Source of the DNA: Methylotenera sp.
Lineage (GTDB): Bacteria; Pseudomonadota; Gammaproteobacteria; Burkholderiales; Methylophilaceae
DNA: 33,624 nt
Reading direction: 5' to 3'
NCBI RefSeq assembly: GCF_030653755.1
Contig: NZ_JAURYU010000012.1
Location: 1 to 33,624, forward strand
Below the pieces are notes generated by a model, which was not told the origin of the DNA, ran no database searches, and was given only the letters and a program-made list of their open reading frames with translations. Positions 16,461-24,846 of this stretch are shown one piece after another; position 1 is the first letter of the stretch, and every line of letters begins with the position of its first letter. The position numbers and the translations under genes were made by a program.

Positions 16461-17868
16461 CGCTTCTATCAAAAGGGCTGGTAAGCAAGTTTTAGCAAGC
16501 CGGCCTGTTTCAAGTGAACTTCACCCCGTACTATCCGAACTACATTCCTTTTTTACTGAACACTTAACTGCTGATGAAAGCTCATTAGCATCATCGCCAG
16601 TATCTAAGCTGTTGCTGGCATTAAGTGGTGGTTTGGACTCTTCAGTATTGTTACATTTATTGGTTTCGCTGAAGCCTATCCTTCGGTTTGAGCTACACGC
16701 CTTACATGTGCATCATGGTTTAAGTCCTAATGCTGATGCTTGGGCCGCGCTGTGTATCGAGCAGTGCCAATCACTGAATGTGCCAATCAAAGTGGCGCAC
16801 GTCAATGTGGATCAATCCAGTAAATTAGGGATTGAAGCGGCAGCACGTCAATTACGCTATCAAGTATTATTTGAAGAGCGCCTTTCGCTACAGGCTGACT
16901 TTATTGTGACCGCACATCATCAAGATGATCAGGCTGAAACCTTGATGTTGCAACTATTGCGTGGGGCTGGGGTGAAGGGGCTTAGTAGTATGGCCGAAGT
17001 TGACCAAACACGTAGCCTGATTAGGCCGCTACTGGGGGTCTCAAGATCCGCGCTATATGATTATGCTATGCAGGCAGGTATTCAGTGGTGTGATGACGAA
17101 AGCAATGACAATACCCAATATGAGCGTAATTTTGTGCGTCATGATGTGATGCCAGTTTTGCAGGCACGTTATCCCAGTGTGAAGTCCGTCATGGCAAGAA
17201 CCGCATCACATCTTGCTGAGGCTAATGCTTTGTTAGACACATTGGCGGAAATAGATGCACAAACTTTACTAATAAATAACAGTGTTTGTTTGCAGGGACT
17301 CAGTCAATTAAGCATATCACGAGCAAAGAATTTATTGCGATGGTGGTTTGCACAAAACAAGCTTTCCATGCCAAACTCAGACCATTTGGTTGAGATGTTG
17401 CAGCAGTTGCTCAACGCCAAGCCTGATGCAGAGTTGAGTATTAAAATTCAGCACTACACATTAAGACGATTCCAGCAAAGAGCTTACCTTTCTATTGAGC
17501 AAATCAATGAACCGTTTGATTTGGTCTGGAATGGTGAAAATGAACTCATAGTACCCAATGGCGGCAAGCTGATTTTCAGACAAGTTGAAGGTGCTGGGTT
17601 GGCACTTAAGTTTGGGATGACTAGGCTGAGAATTACTAACCGTAGTGGCGGTGAGCGTTTTAAACCAGATGTATTAAGGCCAACGAGAACACTTAAGCAT
17701 TTACTCCAGGCTGCCAATTTCCCACCTTGGCAGCGTGATCATTTGCCGCTGGTATACTGGCAAGATACTTTAGCCTGTGTTCCTGGCGTCGGTATTGCGC
17801 ATGAGCTTAAGGCATCTGAGGGTGAGTTGGGTTTAGAGGTTATTTGGCAACCAATAGACCTTGTGTAG
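16429..17868 (+). CDS. tilS: tRNA(Ile)-lysidine synthetase
   Basis: A 479-residue PP-loop ATPase that changes cytidine 34 of the AUA-reading tRNA-Ile to lysidine, which is essential for decoding. The PP-loop is SGGLDSS at 66-72, followed by the family stretch [18 protein letters not shown] and a C-terminal TilS domain ([28 protein letters not shown]). The PP-loop lies about 45 residues further in than in the E. coli protein, so there is an N-terminal extension rich in lysine and serine. The ATG lies inside accA and has no clear ribosome site; coupling to accA is likely. No better in-frame start is visible before the PP-loop. Confidence 0.95.
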   Translation: MVNSKKLPKSNASIKRAGKQVLASRPVSSELHPVLSELHSFFTEHLTADESSLASSPVSKLLLALSGGLDSSVLLHLLVSLKPILRFELHALHVHHGLSPNADAWAALCIEQCQSLNVPIKVAHVNVDQSSKLGIEAAARQLRYQVLFEERLSLQADFIVTAHHQDDQAETLMLQLLRGAGVKGLSSMAEVDQTRSLIRPLLGVSRSALYDYAMQAGIQWCDDESNDNTQYERNFVRHDVMPVLQARYPSVKSVMARTASHLAEANALLDTLAEIDAQTLLINNSVCLQGLSQLSISRAKNLLRWWFAQNKLSMPNSDHLVEMLQQLLNAKPDAELSIKIQHYTLRRFQQRAYLSIEQINEPFDLVWNGENELIVPNGGKLIFRQVEGAGLALKFGMTRLRITNRSGGERFKPDVLRPTRTLKHLLQAANFPPWQRDHLPLVYWQDTLACVPGVGIAHELKASEGELGLEVIWQPIDLV

Positions 17869-17882
17869 TCAATCCTATCTTT

Positions 17883-17910
17883 ATAATCAATGCCAAATAA
17901 TCAACGCCAA
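17883..17910. repeat. tandem 14-bp duplication
   Basis: Two adjacent copies, ATAATCAATGCCAA and ATAATCAACGCCAA, differ at one base. They lie in the 92-bp gap between the convergent genes tilS and tesA, where no hairpin terminator is visible. They look like a slippage product and no function is evident. Confidence 0.6.
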
Positions 17911-17960
17911 CTTAACTGAAAATACTCATTATGTAGGGTTGTTATAAGCATCCATTATGA

Positions 17961-18605
17961 TTATTTCTTAAGTAGTTTCTTTAAATGAGGCCAAATATTA
18001 TCTAAAACCATTGGTTGAGCAACAGCATTAGGGTGTAAACCATCATCCTGAATGAGGTTTGCTTTTGCTGCAATGTTTTCTAACATAAATGGTACCAAGG
18101 GAATTTGATGCACTTGGCTGAGCTTGACGTAACTTTGGCTAAATAGTTTTGTGTATTGAGGTCCATAATTGGGTGGAATCCTCATCCCAACTAGCAATAG
18201 TTTCGCACCTGATTCTTTGCTTTGCTGAATAATTGTCTCGAGATTTGTGGTCATTTCTTGAATAGGTAATCCGCGTAAGCCATCATTTGCACCAAGTTCT
18301 ATAATAACAATGCTAGGTTTTACTTGTTTTAGGGCATTATTAATACGGCTGACACCACCACTTGTTGTTTCGCCGCTAATGCTGGCGTTGATAACTTCAT
18401 ATTGATAATGTTCTGAGGCGAGCTTTTTTTGTAGTAATGATACCCATCCTTGTTGCTGTGGGATGCCATAAGCTGCTGATAAGCTATCGCCGTAAATCAT
18501 TATTTTTGGATTTTCTGCCAAAGCAGGTGCAGACCATGCAACGAAATTCAAAAAAAACAAACTAAGCAATAAGGTTTTTGATACTAACAATAAACGGAAC
18601 AACAT
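17961..18605 (-). CDS. tesA: periplasmic SGNH hydrolase, acyl-CoA thioesterase / lysophospholipase TesA
   Basis: A 214-residue exported esterase of the SGNH family, known to hydrolyse acyl thioesters, lysophospholipids and some esters. A signal peptide ends at about residue 30 (SAPALA before ENPK). Block I is GDSLS with nucleophile S41, block II has G78 in SISGET, block III is GANDG with N107, and block V is DGLHP with D188 and H191. I chose the ATG at 18605; a TTG 18 bp upstream would overlap the divergent ybbA. Its start codon is two bases from the ybbA start codon, an arrangement of the same neighbours as in E. coli (tesA beside ybbA-ybbP). Confidence 0.95.
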   Translation of the reverse strand: MLFRLLLVSKTLLLSLFFLNFVAWSAPALAENPKIMIYGDSLSAAYGIPQQQGWVSLLQKKLASEHYQYEVINASISGETTSGGVSRINNALKQVKPSIVIIELGANDGLRGLPIQEMTTNLETIIQQSKESGAKLLLVGMRIPPNYGPQYTKLFSQSYVKLSQVHQIPLVPFMLENIAAKANLIQDDGLHPNAVAQPMVLDNIWPHLKKLLKK

Positions 18606-18607
18606 GA

Positions 18608-19294
18608 ATGCAACAATCTCCAATGATTCAAGCGCAAGACTTGCACTACGAAATTACTAACCATGATAACCAAATTCGCATCTTAAGTGGCCTAAATCTC
18701 AGCGTTGCAAACGGCGACCAAATCGCCATCATTGGTAGCTCTGGCTCGGGTAAGTCTACATTACTTAGTCTGCTAGCTGGTTTGGACGTTCCTACCAGTG
18801 GAAGCGTTCAAATTAGTGGCGGTGAATTTAGCAGTTTAAGTGAAGATGGCCGTGCCGCCATACGTGCTAAAGACATGGGGTTTGTGTTTCAGTCCTTTCA
18901 ATTATTACCCGCACTGACTGCATTAGAGAACGTGATGCTTCCTTTGCAATTAAAAAGCCATCCTAAAGCTGAAGTATTAAGCATTGAAGCTTTGGCTAGG
19001 GTAGGGCTTAGTCATCGTGTGCAACACTATCCTAAGCAGTTGTCTGGAGGGGAGCAGCAACGTGTGGCGATAGCGCGTGCTTTTGCCACACAACCCAGTA
19101 TTTTATTTGCAGATGAGCCAACAGGTAATTTAGATAGCACCACTGGCCAGATGATTATTGAATTACTGTTTAAAATGAATAAAGAAGCAGGAACTACACT
19201 AGTGTTAGTGACGCACGATATCACCTTGGCTAATCGATGTAAGCGTCTATTTAAATTAGAGCATGGTGTTCTGTTGGAAATGGCACAAGTATGA
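18608..19294 (+). CDS. ybbA: ABC transporter ATP-binding protein YbbA
   Basis: A 228-residue ATPase of the LolD/MacB-like group that works with YbbP. It has Walker A GSSGSGKST (43-51), Q-loop Q95, signature LSGGEQ (145-150), Walker B LFADE (166-170) and the switch histidine in VLVTHD. The partner permease is of the FtsX type, so the complex probably performs mechanical work on envelope lipids or proteins and not substrate transport. The substrate is unknown. The ATG at 18608 has only a weak GGA upstream, and another ATG occurs at residue 6. The gene overlaps ybbP by 4 bp (ATGA), so the two are translationally coupled. Confidence 0.93.
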   Translation: MQQSPMIQAQDLHYEITNHDNQIRILSGLNLSVANGDQIAIIGSSGSGKSTLLSLLAGLDVPTSGSVQISGGEFSSLSEDGRAAIRAKDMGFVFQSFQLLPALTALENVMLPLQLKSHPKAEVLSIEALARVGLSHRVQHYPKQLSGGEQQRVAIARAFATQPSILFADEPTGNLDSTTGQMIIELLFKMNKEAGTTLVLVTHDITLANRCKRLFKLEHGVLLEMAQV

Positions 19295-21798
19295 TATTAG
19301 CGGCTAGGTTAGCATGGTCACAAACCATCAGTTTGTGGCGCGCAGGTGCGTTAAGCGTATTAGTGTTTGCATTAGTGTTGGCGGTTGCAGCAATTACTGC
19401 GGTGAGTTTTTTTACACAGCGTATTGAGTCTGCACTAAGTCAGCAAAGCAGCTTGTTAATTGGTGGTGATTTAGCGGTTTTAGCTGATCACTCAATTCCT
19501 GATGCCTTTGCTGAGCGTGCAAAAACACAGTCCATTTTAACAACACGTACCTATGAGTTTGCCAGTATGGTGATTCATGGCGAATCTAGTCAGTTAGTTG
19601 AAATCAAGGCGGTTGAGCCAAACTTTCCTTTGCGTGGGCATTTAACCATAGGTCAGCACCCGAATGATATTGGACAATCTGTACAGACGGCTCCTCAACT
19701 TGGTGAGGTTTGGATAGAGCCTAGACTAGCAACCTTGCTAGATGTTCAAGTAGGCGACCAGCTTCAAGTAGGTGAACTTAGTTTAACGGTGAGTGCGATA
19801 TTGTTACGTGAACCCTCACGTGGCGGCAATATGTTTAGCTTTGCACCGCGTTTGATGATGAATGCGGCTGATTTAGCTGCAACTCAGCTTATTCAGTATG
19901 GTAGCCGTGTGAAATATCAGCTTTTATTGGCTTCTACCCCTCAAATAATTAGTCGTTATTCTGAGCAGGCTAAACCTACATTGGCTAGAGGAGAGCGAAT
20001 AGATGATGTTCGTAATGCGCGCCCTGAAATCAAAACCGCGTTAGATAAGGCACAGCAATTCTTGGGATTATCTGCCATGGTGAGTGTGGTATTGGCAATG
20101 GTTGCTATGTTGTTATCAAGCTTGCCTTATATCAAGCAGAGTTTAAATACGTTTGCACTGATGCGCTGTTTTGGTACGCAACAAAATACTGTATTGCAGA
20201 TATTGACGATTCAAACATTCATTATCGCCTTATTTAGTGGATTGCTTGGCGCTCTGATTGGCTTTATCGCGCAACTAGGGTTAGCGCAATTGGCTGGTAG
20301 TTTATTTGTAGAAACCTTACCGCCTGTCTCTATTATGCCTGTATTGATAGGGTTTATGGCTAGTATTGGCATGATGGTAGCTGTTGTGCTACCGCATGCG
20401 TGGCAAATGAGAAACCTTTCAGCCATGAACATACTAAGGCGAGATACGCTATCGCTGCCGCTTTCAACGCAGGCTAAGTATTTACCAGCCGCTTTGGTGA
20501 TGGTGGTGATGATTTTCTGGCAAGCACAGGATTTTAATATTGCAGTTTCAACGATTGTTGCGATGATGACATTGAGCTTAATTGTGTTAGGTTTTGTTTA
20601 TGCGCTCACTTATTTGGCCCAGCGACTTTTGACAATAACGCCTAAAAGCAGCACCTTGGCGTCAATTAACTTAGGGATACAAGGCTTAAAACGTAGGTTA
20701 GGATTGTCCACTGTGCAAATGATAGGCTTTTGCATGGGGTTGATGGTGATTATGCTACTCACACTCATACGTGGTGATTTAATCCGTAATTGGCAAGCCT
20801 CTTTGCCAGAGGGGGCGCCCAATCGATTTGTGATTAATATTCAGCCAGCTCAAATTAATCAAGTCAATCAATTTTTTAGCACACAAAATATTCAAGATGC
20901 GGCTATCTTTCCAATGGTCCGTGCACGATTAGTGAGTAAGAATAATCAATTAATCAACACAGTTGAATGGCAAGATGAGCGTGCAAAGCGGCTTGCAGAG
21001 CGTGAGTTCAATCTCTCATGGGCTGCACAGATGCAAACTGATAACAAGCTGGTGGCTGGGCGTTGGTGGAAAAATAGCGAACATGGAAAGCCATTAATCT
21101 CATTAGAGGAGGGTTTAGCCAACAGCCTTAACATTAAAATTGGTGATCAACTACTATTTGATATCGCAGGTAGTCCATTAACGCTGACGGTGATAAGCCT
21201 GAGAAAAGTAGAGTGGGATACGATGCGTGCTAACTTTTTTGCAGTGACACCGCCTGGCGTGTTAGATGGATTTGCTGCCAGTCATATCAGTAGTTTTCAT
21301 TTGCCGATTGGCGCAGAGGAGTCACTTAATCAACTGGTGAAGCAGTACCCTAATCTAACCGTGATTGACATTGCAGCGCTCATGCAACAAGTGCGCGGAA
21401 TCATGCAAAAGATGAGTCAGGCAATTGAGTATGTTTTTGTATTTAGCTTAGTTGTAGGTGTTGCCGTGTTGTACGCCGCGCTTGTTGCAACTAGAGAAGA
21501 GCGTGTGGCAGAAGCTACGCTGATGCGTGTGTTTGGCGCATCACGTAAACAGGTGAGTATTGCTTATATTGCAGAGTTTGCTTGTATTGGATTTATATCA
21601 GCATTGGTGGCATCGATTGGCGCCAACTTTTTAGCGTATTACATTAGTGTCAATATTCTCAATATACCGTTTCAGTTTAATTTTAGTTTGGTTGTGTTAA
21701 GTGTACTAGTTGCAGCAGTTTTGATTCCCTTAGCGGCTTGGTTGGGGCTGCGTAGTTTTTTAAATATTCCACCAAGGCAGTTACTCAATAGTATTTAA
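19291..21798 (+). CDS. ybbP: FtsX-family ABC transporter permease YbbP
   Basis: An 835-residue inner-membrane protein with about ten hydrophobic spans: one near the N-terminus, several in the middle block and a final group near the C-terminus. Two large extracytoplasmic regions follow the first and middle groups. This duplicated MacB_PCD/FtsX layout is that of YbbP, the partner of YbbA. The last part (VFVFSLVVGVAVLYAALVA, ATLMRVFGASRKQ) is a standard FtsX domain. Together with TesA next door it suggests a role in lipid or envelope handling, but no substrate is established by the sequence. The gene ends before a bidirectional terminator. Confidence 0.92.
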   Translation: MILAARLAWSQTISLWRAGALSVLVFALVLAVAAITAVSFFTQRIESALSQQSSLLIGGDLAVLADHSIPDAFAERAKTQSILTTRTYEFASMVIHGESSQLVEIKAVEPNFPLRGHLTIGQHPNDIGQSVQTAPQLGEVWIEPRLATLLDVQVGDQLQVGELSLTVSAILLREPSRGGNMFSFAPRLMMNAADLAATQLIQYGSRVKYQLLLASTPQIISRYSEQAKPTLARGERIDDVRNARPEIKTALDKAQQFLGLSAMVSVVLAMVAMLLSSLPYIKQSLNTFALMRCFGTQQNTVLQILTIQTFIIALFSGLLGALIGFIAQLGLAQLAGSLFVETLPPVSIMPVLIGFMASIGMMVAVVLPHAWQMRNLSAMNILRRDTLSLPLSTQAKYLPAALVMVVMIFWQAQDFNIAVSTIVAMMTLSLIVLGFVYALTYLAQRLLTITPKSSTLASINLGIQGLKRRLGLSTVQMIGFCMGLMVIMLLTLIRGDLIRNWQASLPEGAPNRFVINIQPAQINQVNQFFSTQNIQDAAIFPMVRARLVSKNNQLINTVEWQDERAKRLAEREFNLSWAAQMQTDNKLVAGRWWKNSEHGKPLISLEEGLANSLNIKIGDQLLFDIAGSPLTLTVISLRKVEWDTMRANFFAVTPPGVLDGFAASHISSFHLPIGAEESLNQLVKQYPNLTVIDIAALMQQVRGIMQKMSQAIEYVFVFSLVVGVAVLYAALVATREERVAEATLMRVFGASRKQVSIAYIAEFACIGFISALVASIGANFLAYYISVNILNIPFQFNFSLVVLSVLVAAVLIPLAAWLGLRSFLNIPPRQLLNSI

Positions 21799-21841
21799 TC
21801 TAGGTATATTCTTACAGAAGAACAACAGAGGCTTAGTAAAT

Positions 21842-21878
21842 AAAAAAAAGGGTTACAGCTTGGTGTAACCCTTTTTTA
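21842..21878. terminator. bidirectional terminator between ybbP and the TonB receptor gene
   Basis: AAAAAGGGTTACA and TGTAACCCTTTTT form a 13-bp stem around a 6-nt loop (GCTTGG), with A and T runs at both sides. It serves ybbP on the plus strand and the convergent receptor gene on the minus strand. Confidence 0.9.
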
Positions 21879-21925
21879 CTCAGCAATCGAACCTAATGGC
21901 GACTGCTTATTTTACATCTAGTAGT

Positions 21926-24331
21926 TTACTTCTTTGGACCGCCAAACTCATAGCGAGCGCCAATCCAAGCAGCACGTGGTGCGCCTGCTAATAAACCAAG
22001 TTGTTTTGATTCAGTACCATAAGTACCATCAGCAGCAAACATGGTTTCAGCTAAACGACCACTCACATTATACTCACGGTCAAAAATGTTGGTGGCTTTT
22101 GCAAACGCTTTCCAACCATTGCCAATGTTATATTGAGTATCTAAGTTAACAATGAAATAGCCACTCACCTTACCTTTTCCTGCTGCGCAATCTTCAGGAT
22201 CTACGCAAGCGGCACTATTGGCACGATGTTGGTTGTTCTCGTTACCCCAAACATAAGCGTCTGAGAAGCCGATTACGTTAGTACCGATAGTCCATGCTGG
22301 TGTAACAGCATATTGACCACGTAGTTTTAGCTGATGCGCTGGAATCGATGGGATACGATCACCAGGTTTTACGTAAATGATACTCTCACTATCTTCTGAT
22401 GAATTTGAAGAACTTACAAATGAAACATCAGAGTCGTAAGTTGCACGAACGTAGCTGTATGATGCACTCCATTTAAACTTGTCTGCATCACCAGCCAAGC
22501 CCATGTCAATCCCTTGGCGCTTAGTTCTACCTACGTTTTTGTAGTAGCCAGCACCGTTAGATGAGCCTGCCGCTGTAAATTGAATGTCATCATGGTTGAT
22601 TGCTTGATACAAGCCTGCATTCCAACGGATATTCTCCGTTAGCAATCCACGGCCACCAAACTCATAGGTCTTTGCAACCACTTGGTTTAGAGGAGGATCA
22701 TCTGCCATTGCTGATGGTAGTAGGCATGGCGCTGCTGGATTTGAACATCCCAATTCAATAGAAGTAGGCGCACGGCTAGATTCACTATATGACGTGTAAA
22801 GCGTTAAGTTGTCAGTAGGTGTATGTGTCAAGCCTATGGTTGGATTTAAGCGTGTATAGCTATCTTTTGCAGTCAAGCTGTTCGGGTTGGTCGCAGAGCG
22901 ATCGCCCCTTAACGTATCCACGTTATCTACACGTGTAAAGTTCCAACTTGCACCAGCTGTTAAATGCCATTGATCATTGAGTGATAATGTATCTGTTGCA
23001 AATAAGCGAGCAGTGTATTGTTTGCCTGTTAGGCCAGTTGTTTGAGTGCCAGGTAATACGCCAAACTCATCACCAGAGTCGTAAGCTGGGCTGTTGAAAA
23101 TCGGCGTGCGATTTCCGTCAAACACTTCATTATCACCTTCGCTGTAAACATTAATTAACTCTGATTGTTTATAACGCATTAGCGTATAGTCGTAGCCTGC
23201 ACCAATTACAAATTGATTTTTCTTGCCCATCCAATCTTGGCCAAAAGTCATTTGGCCTGTTGCACCGTAAGTATCTTGTGTGGTTTTACTACGATTCATT
23301 ACTGAACCAGTATATTCTTCATCAATATCAAACTGACCTACGTAGTTCCCGATTGTACCTGCACCATCAGATTCACCTTCCCATAGGTCGCCATTCTTAG
23401 TGTGGCGATTTGATTTTCTGTAGTACACATTACCAGAAAACATAGTGTCTTCATTAAACCAGTGAGAGCCATTTAGCGCTAAGAAGTGTGAGTAGTTGTT
23501 GGTAAAGTCTGGACGTGTGTGAATTTGATCACGATCACCACTTAATAGGTTTTCAGGTGTAAAGCCATTGCCGATTAGATTATTGTCTGTACTGATATAA
23601 GTTAAGTCCAACTTGCTAGTTTCATTCTGCCAACCTAATTTACCAAATAATTGATTGAGGTGTGATGGTGAGTAATCTCTCCAGCCATCTTCAGTGGTAT
23701 GTTGATAACCTAGCATGTAATCTACAGAACCATCTTTAGATACACCACCAGCTTCAATTAAAGCGCGTTGACGACCCCATGAGCCAGCTTCATATTCTAA
23801 AGCCATACCTTGATTATCGCGGCCACTTTTGGTTTGAATAGCAATTGAGCCACCTAAAGTGTTTAAGCCGAATAGTGGGTTTGAGCCAGGCACTACTTGC
23901 ATGTTGCCAATCGCAAAGCTAGGAATCTTGTCCCAAAGTGTCACATCGCCAAATGGCTCGTTAACACGTACACCATCCACATAGGTAGAAAGGCCTTGAG
24001 CATTACCTAATAAAGAAGAAGCAGAGTAGCCGCGGAAGTTGATTTCTGGTTGCCATGGGTTGCCAGACATATCTGATACTGTAACCCCTTGCATATTGTT
24101 CATCATGTAGTCAGCAATTGAAACACCAGCTTGATTTGCAACCTCTTTTGGCGATGCCATTTGGATATTTGCTGGTACTTTATTTAACGGCAAGCCAATA
24201 CCAGGTAGTGGAGTAGTGCCGTAGACCTCAATTTTTTTAATATTAATTGTGGTGTCATCAGCAAGTGCAGGCGTGTTTGCAAATGCAAGCATCACGGCTA
24301 CAGATGTGAGTTTCATTAATGGTTTTTTCAT
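21926..24331 (-). CDS. TonB-dependent outer-membrane receptor
   Basis: An 801-residue outer-membrane receptor. A signal peptide ends at about residue 24 (PALA before DD), followed by a TonB-box-like stretch (IKKIEVYG, 31-38), a plug domain at about 52-170 (YVDGVRVNEPFGD, NTLGGSIAI) and a 22-strand type beta barrel ending in RYEFGGPKK. Two close cysteine pairs, near 527-534 and 708-714, lie in probable outer loops and may form disulphides. Such receptors import iron chelates, cobalamin, sugars or other metals; the substrate cannot be read from the sequence and no transporter genes are adjacent. It is divergent from a sigma54 activator gene, and a -24/-12 promoter and a three-site operator array lie upstream. 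Confidence 0.93.
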   Translation of the reverse strand: MKKPLMKLTSVAVMLAFANTPALADDTTINIKKIEVYGTTPLPGIGLPLNKVPANIQMASPKEVANQAGVSIADYMMNNMQGVTVSDMSGNPWQPEINFRGYSASSLLGNAQGLSTYVDGVRVNEPFGDVTLWDKIPSFAIGNMQVVPGSNPLFGLNTLGGSIAIQTKSGRDNQGMALEYEAGSWGRQRALIEAGGVSKDGSVDYMLGYQHTTEDGWRDYSPSHLNQLFGKLGWQNETSKLDLTYISTDNNLIGNGFTPENLLSGDRDQIHTRPDFTNNYSHFLALNGSHWFNEDTMFSGNVYYRKSNRHTKNGDLWEGESDGAGTIGNYVGQFDIDEEYTGSVMNRSKTTQDTYGATGQMTFGQDWMGKKNQFVIGAGYDYTLMRYKQSELINVYSEGDNEVFDGNRTPIFNSPAYDSGDEFGVLPGTQTTGLTGKQYTARLFATDTLSLNDQWHLTAGASWNFTRVDNVDTLRGDRSATNPNSLTAKDSYTRLNPTIGLTHTPTDNLTLYTSYSESSRAPTSIELGCSNPAAPCLLPSAMADDPPLNQVVAKTYEFGGRGLLTENIRWNAGLYQAINHDDIQFTAAGSSNGAGYYKNVGRTKRQGIDMGLAGDADKFKWSASYSYVRATYDSDVSFVSSSNSSEDSESIIYVKPGDRIPSIPAHQLKLRGQYAVTPAWTIGTNVIGFSDAYVWGNENNQHRANSAACVDPEDCAAGKGKVSGYFIVNLDTQYNIGNGWKAFAKATNIFDREYNVSGRLAETMFAADGTYGTESKQLGLLAGAPRAAWIGARYEFGGPKK

Positions 24332-24398
24332 GATGTACTTTCGATAGAAATTCTAAGCTATATTTATATTTTAATGTTTTTATAACAAAAGATTAAAA

Positions 24399-24415
24399 AG
24401 CAAAAAACATTCCTA
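24399..24415 (-). promoter_or_regulatory. predicted sigma54 promoter of the TonB receptor gene
   Basis: On the minus strand the sequence TAGGAATG-TTTT-TTGCT fits the sigma54 consensus YTGGCACG-N4-TTGCW at 10 of 13 fixed positions, with the invariant GG and GC exactly 10 bp apart. Transcription would begin near 24389, about 58 nt before the receptor start codon. The adjacent gene encodes an activator with the GAFTGA loop that contacts sigma54, which supports the call. Confidence 0.55.
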
Positions 24416-24510
24416 TTTTAGTTCTAGTGGTAATTTTTGGTTTAAGTAATTGAATTAGCGTATTTAAAAAATATATTTGATAATTTTAAGTGATTGAAAA
24501 TCTCATAAAT

Positions 24511-24568
24511 TGGTTGTAATCAACCATAGTGTGGTTCATTACAACCAAAAAATGGTTGTAATGAACCA
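24511..24568. promoter_or_regulatory. array of three 16-bp palindromic operator sites, 21 bp apart
   Basis: The sites are TGGTTGTAATCAACCA (24511-24526), TGGTTCATTACAACCA (24532-24547) and TGGTTGTAATGAACCA (24553-24568). All are TGGTT-N6-AACCA; the second and third are exact reverse complements and the first differs by one base. Centres are exactly 21 bp apart, which is two helical turns, so all three face the same side of the DNA. They lie about 130-172 bp upstream of the predicted receptor transcription start, the normal range for enhancer sites of NtrC-type activators. The likely binder is the divergent activator. This is inference. Confidence 0.75.
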
Positions 24569-24652
24569 TAAATTAGTTGAGTATGGTGAGATTGGTTTGA
24601 TTGATAGGCGTATTGACTACTGATTCATTACGTAAGTGAATAGCTTATTTTA

Positions 24653-24669
24653 TTGGTATTTATTGTGCT
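24653..24669 (+). promoter_or_regulatory. weaker sigma54-like element facing the activator gene
   Basis: TTGGTATT-TATT-GTGCT matches the sigma54 consensus at 9 of 13 fixed positions with GG and GC 10 bp apart. The start would be near 24680, about 120-162 bp from the three operators and 167 nt before the activator gene. It could allow self-activation, but a match of this quality may be chance. The rest of the 515-bp gap (24332-24846) is AT-rich with no gene. Confidence 0.25.
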
Positions 24670-24846
24670 AAGTATTGCTTATGGAAGTATTTTTAATTTG
24701 GTTTATCTTAATTTTCTTCTTGATTTTTTTGGCGTACTTTTTAGAGTTCTTATAAAAAAAGATGTTTGGAATGTTTCTTGCTGATAATGATTTGTTGTTG
24801 ATCTAACACAATCATAAAATTTAGATTTGTATCACAGGAGTAATAA

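Noticed and set aside
24511-24568. Three regular repeats considered as a short CRISPR array.
   Set aside because: The repeats are 16 bp, palindromic and in mixed orientation with 5-bp gaps. There are no spacers of 30 bp or so and no cas genes.
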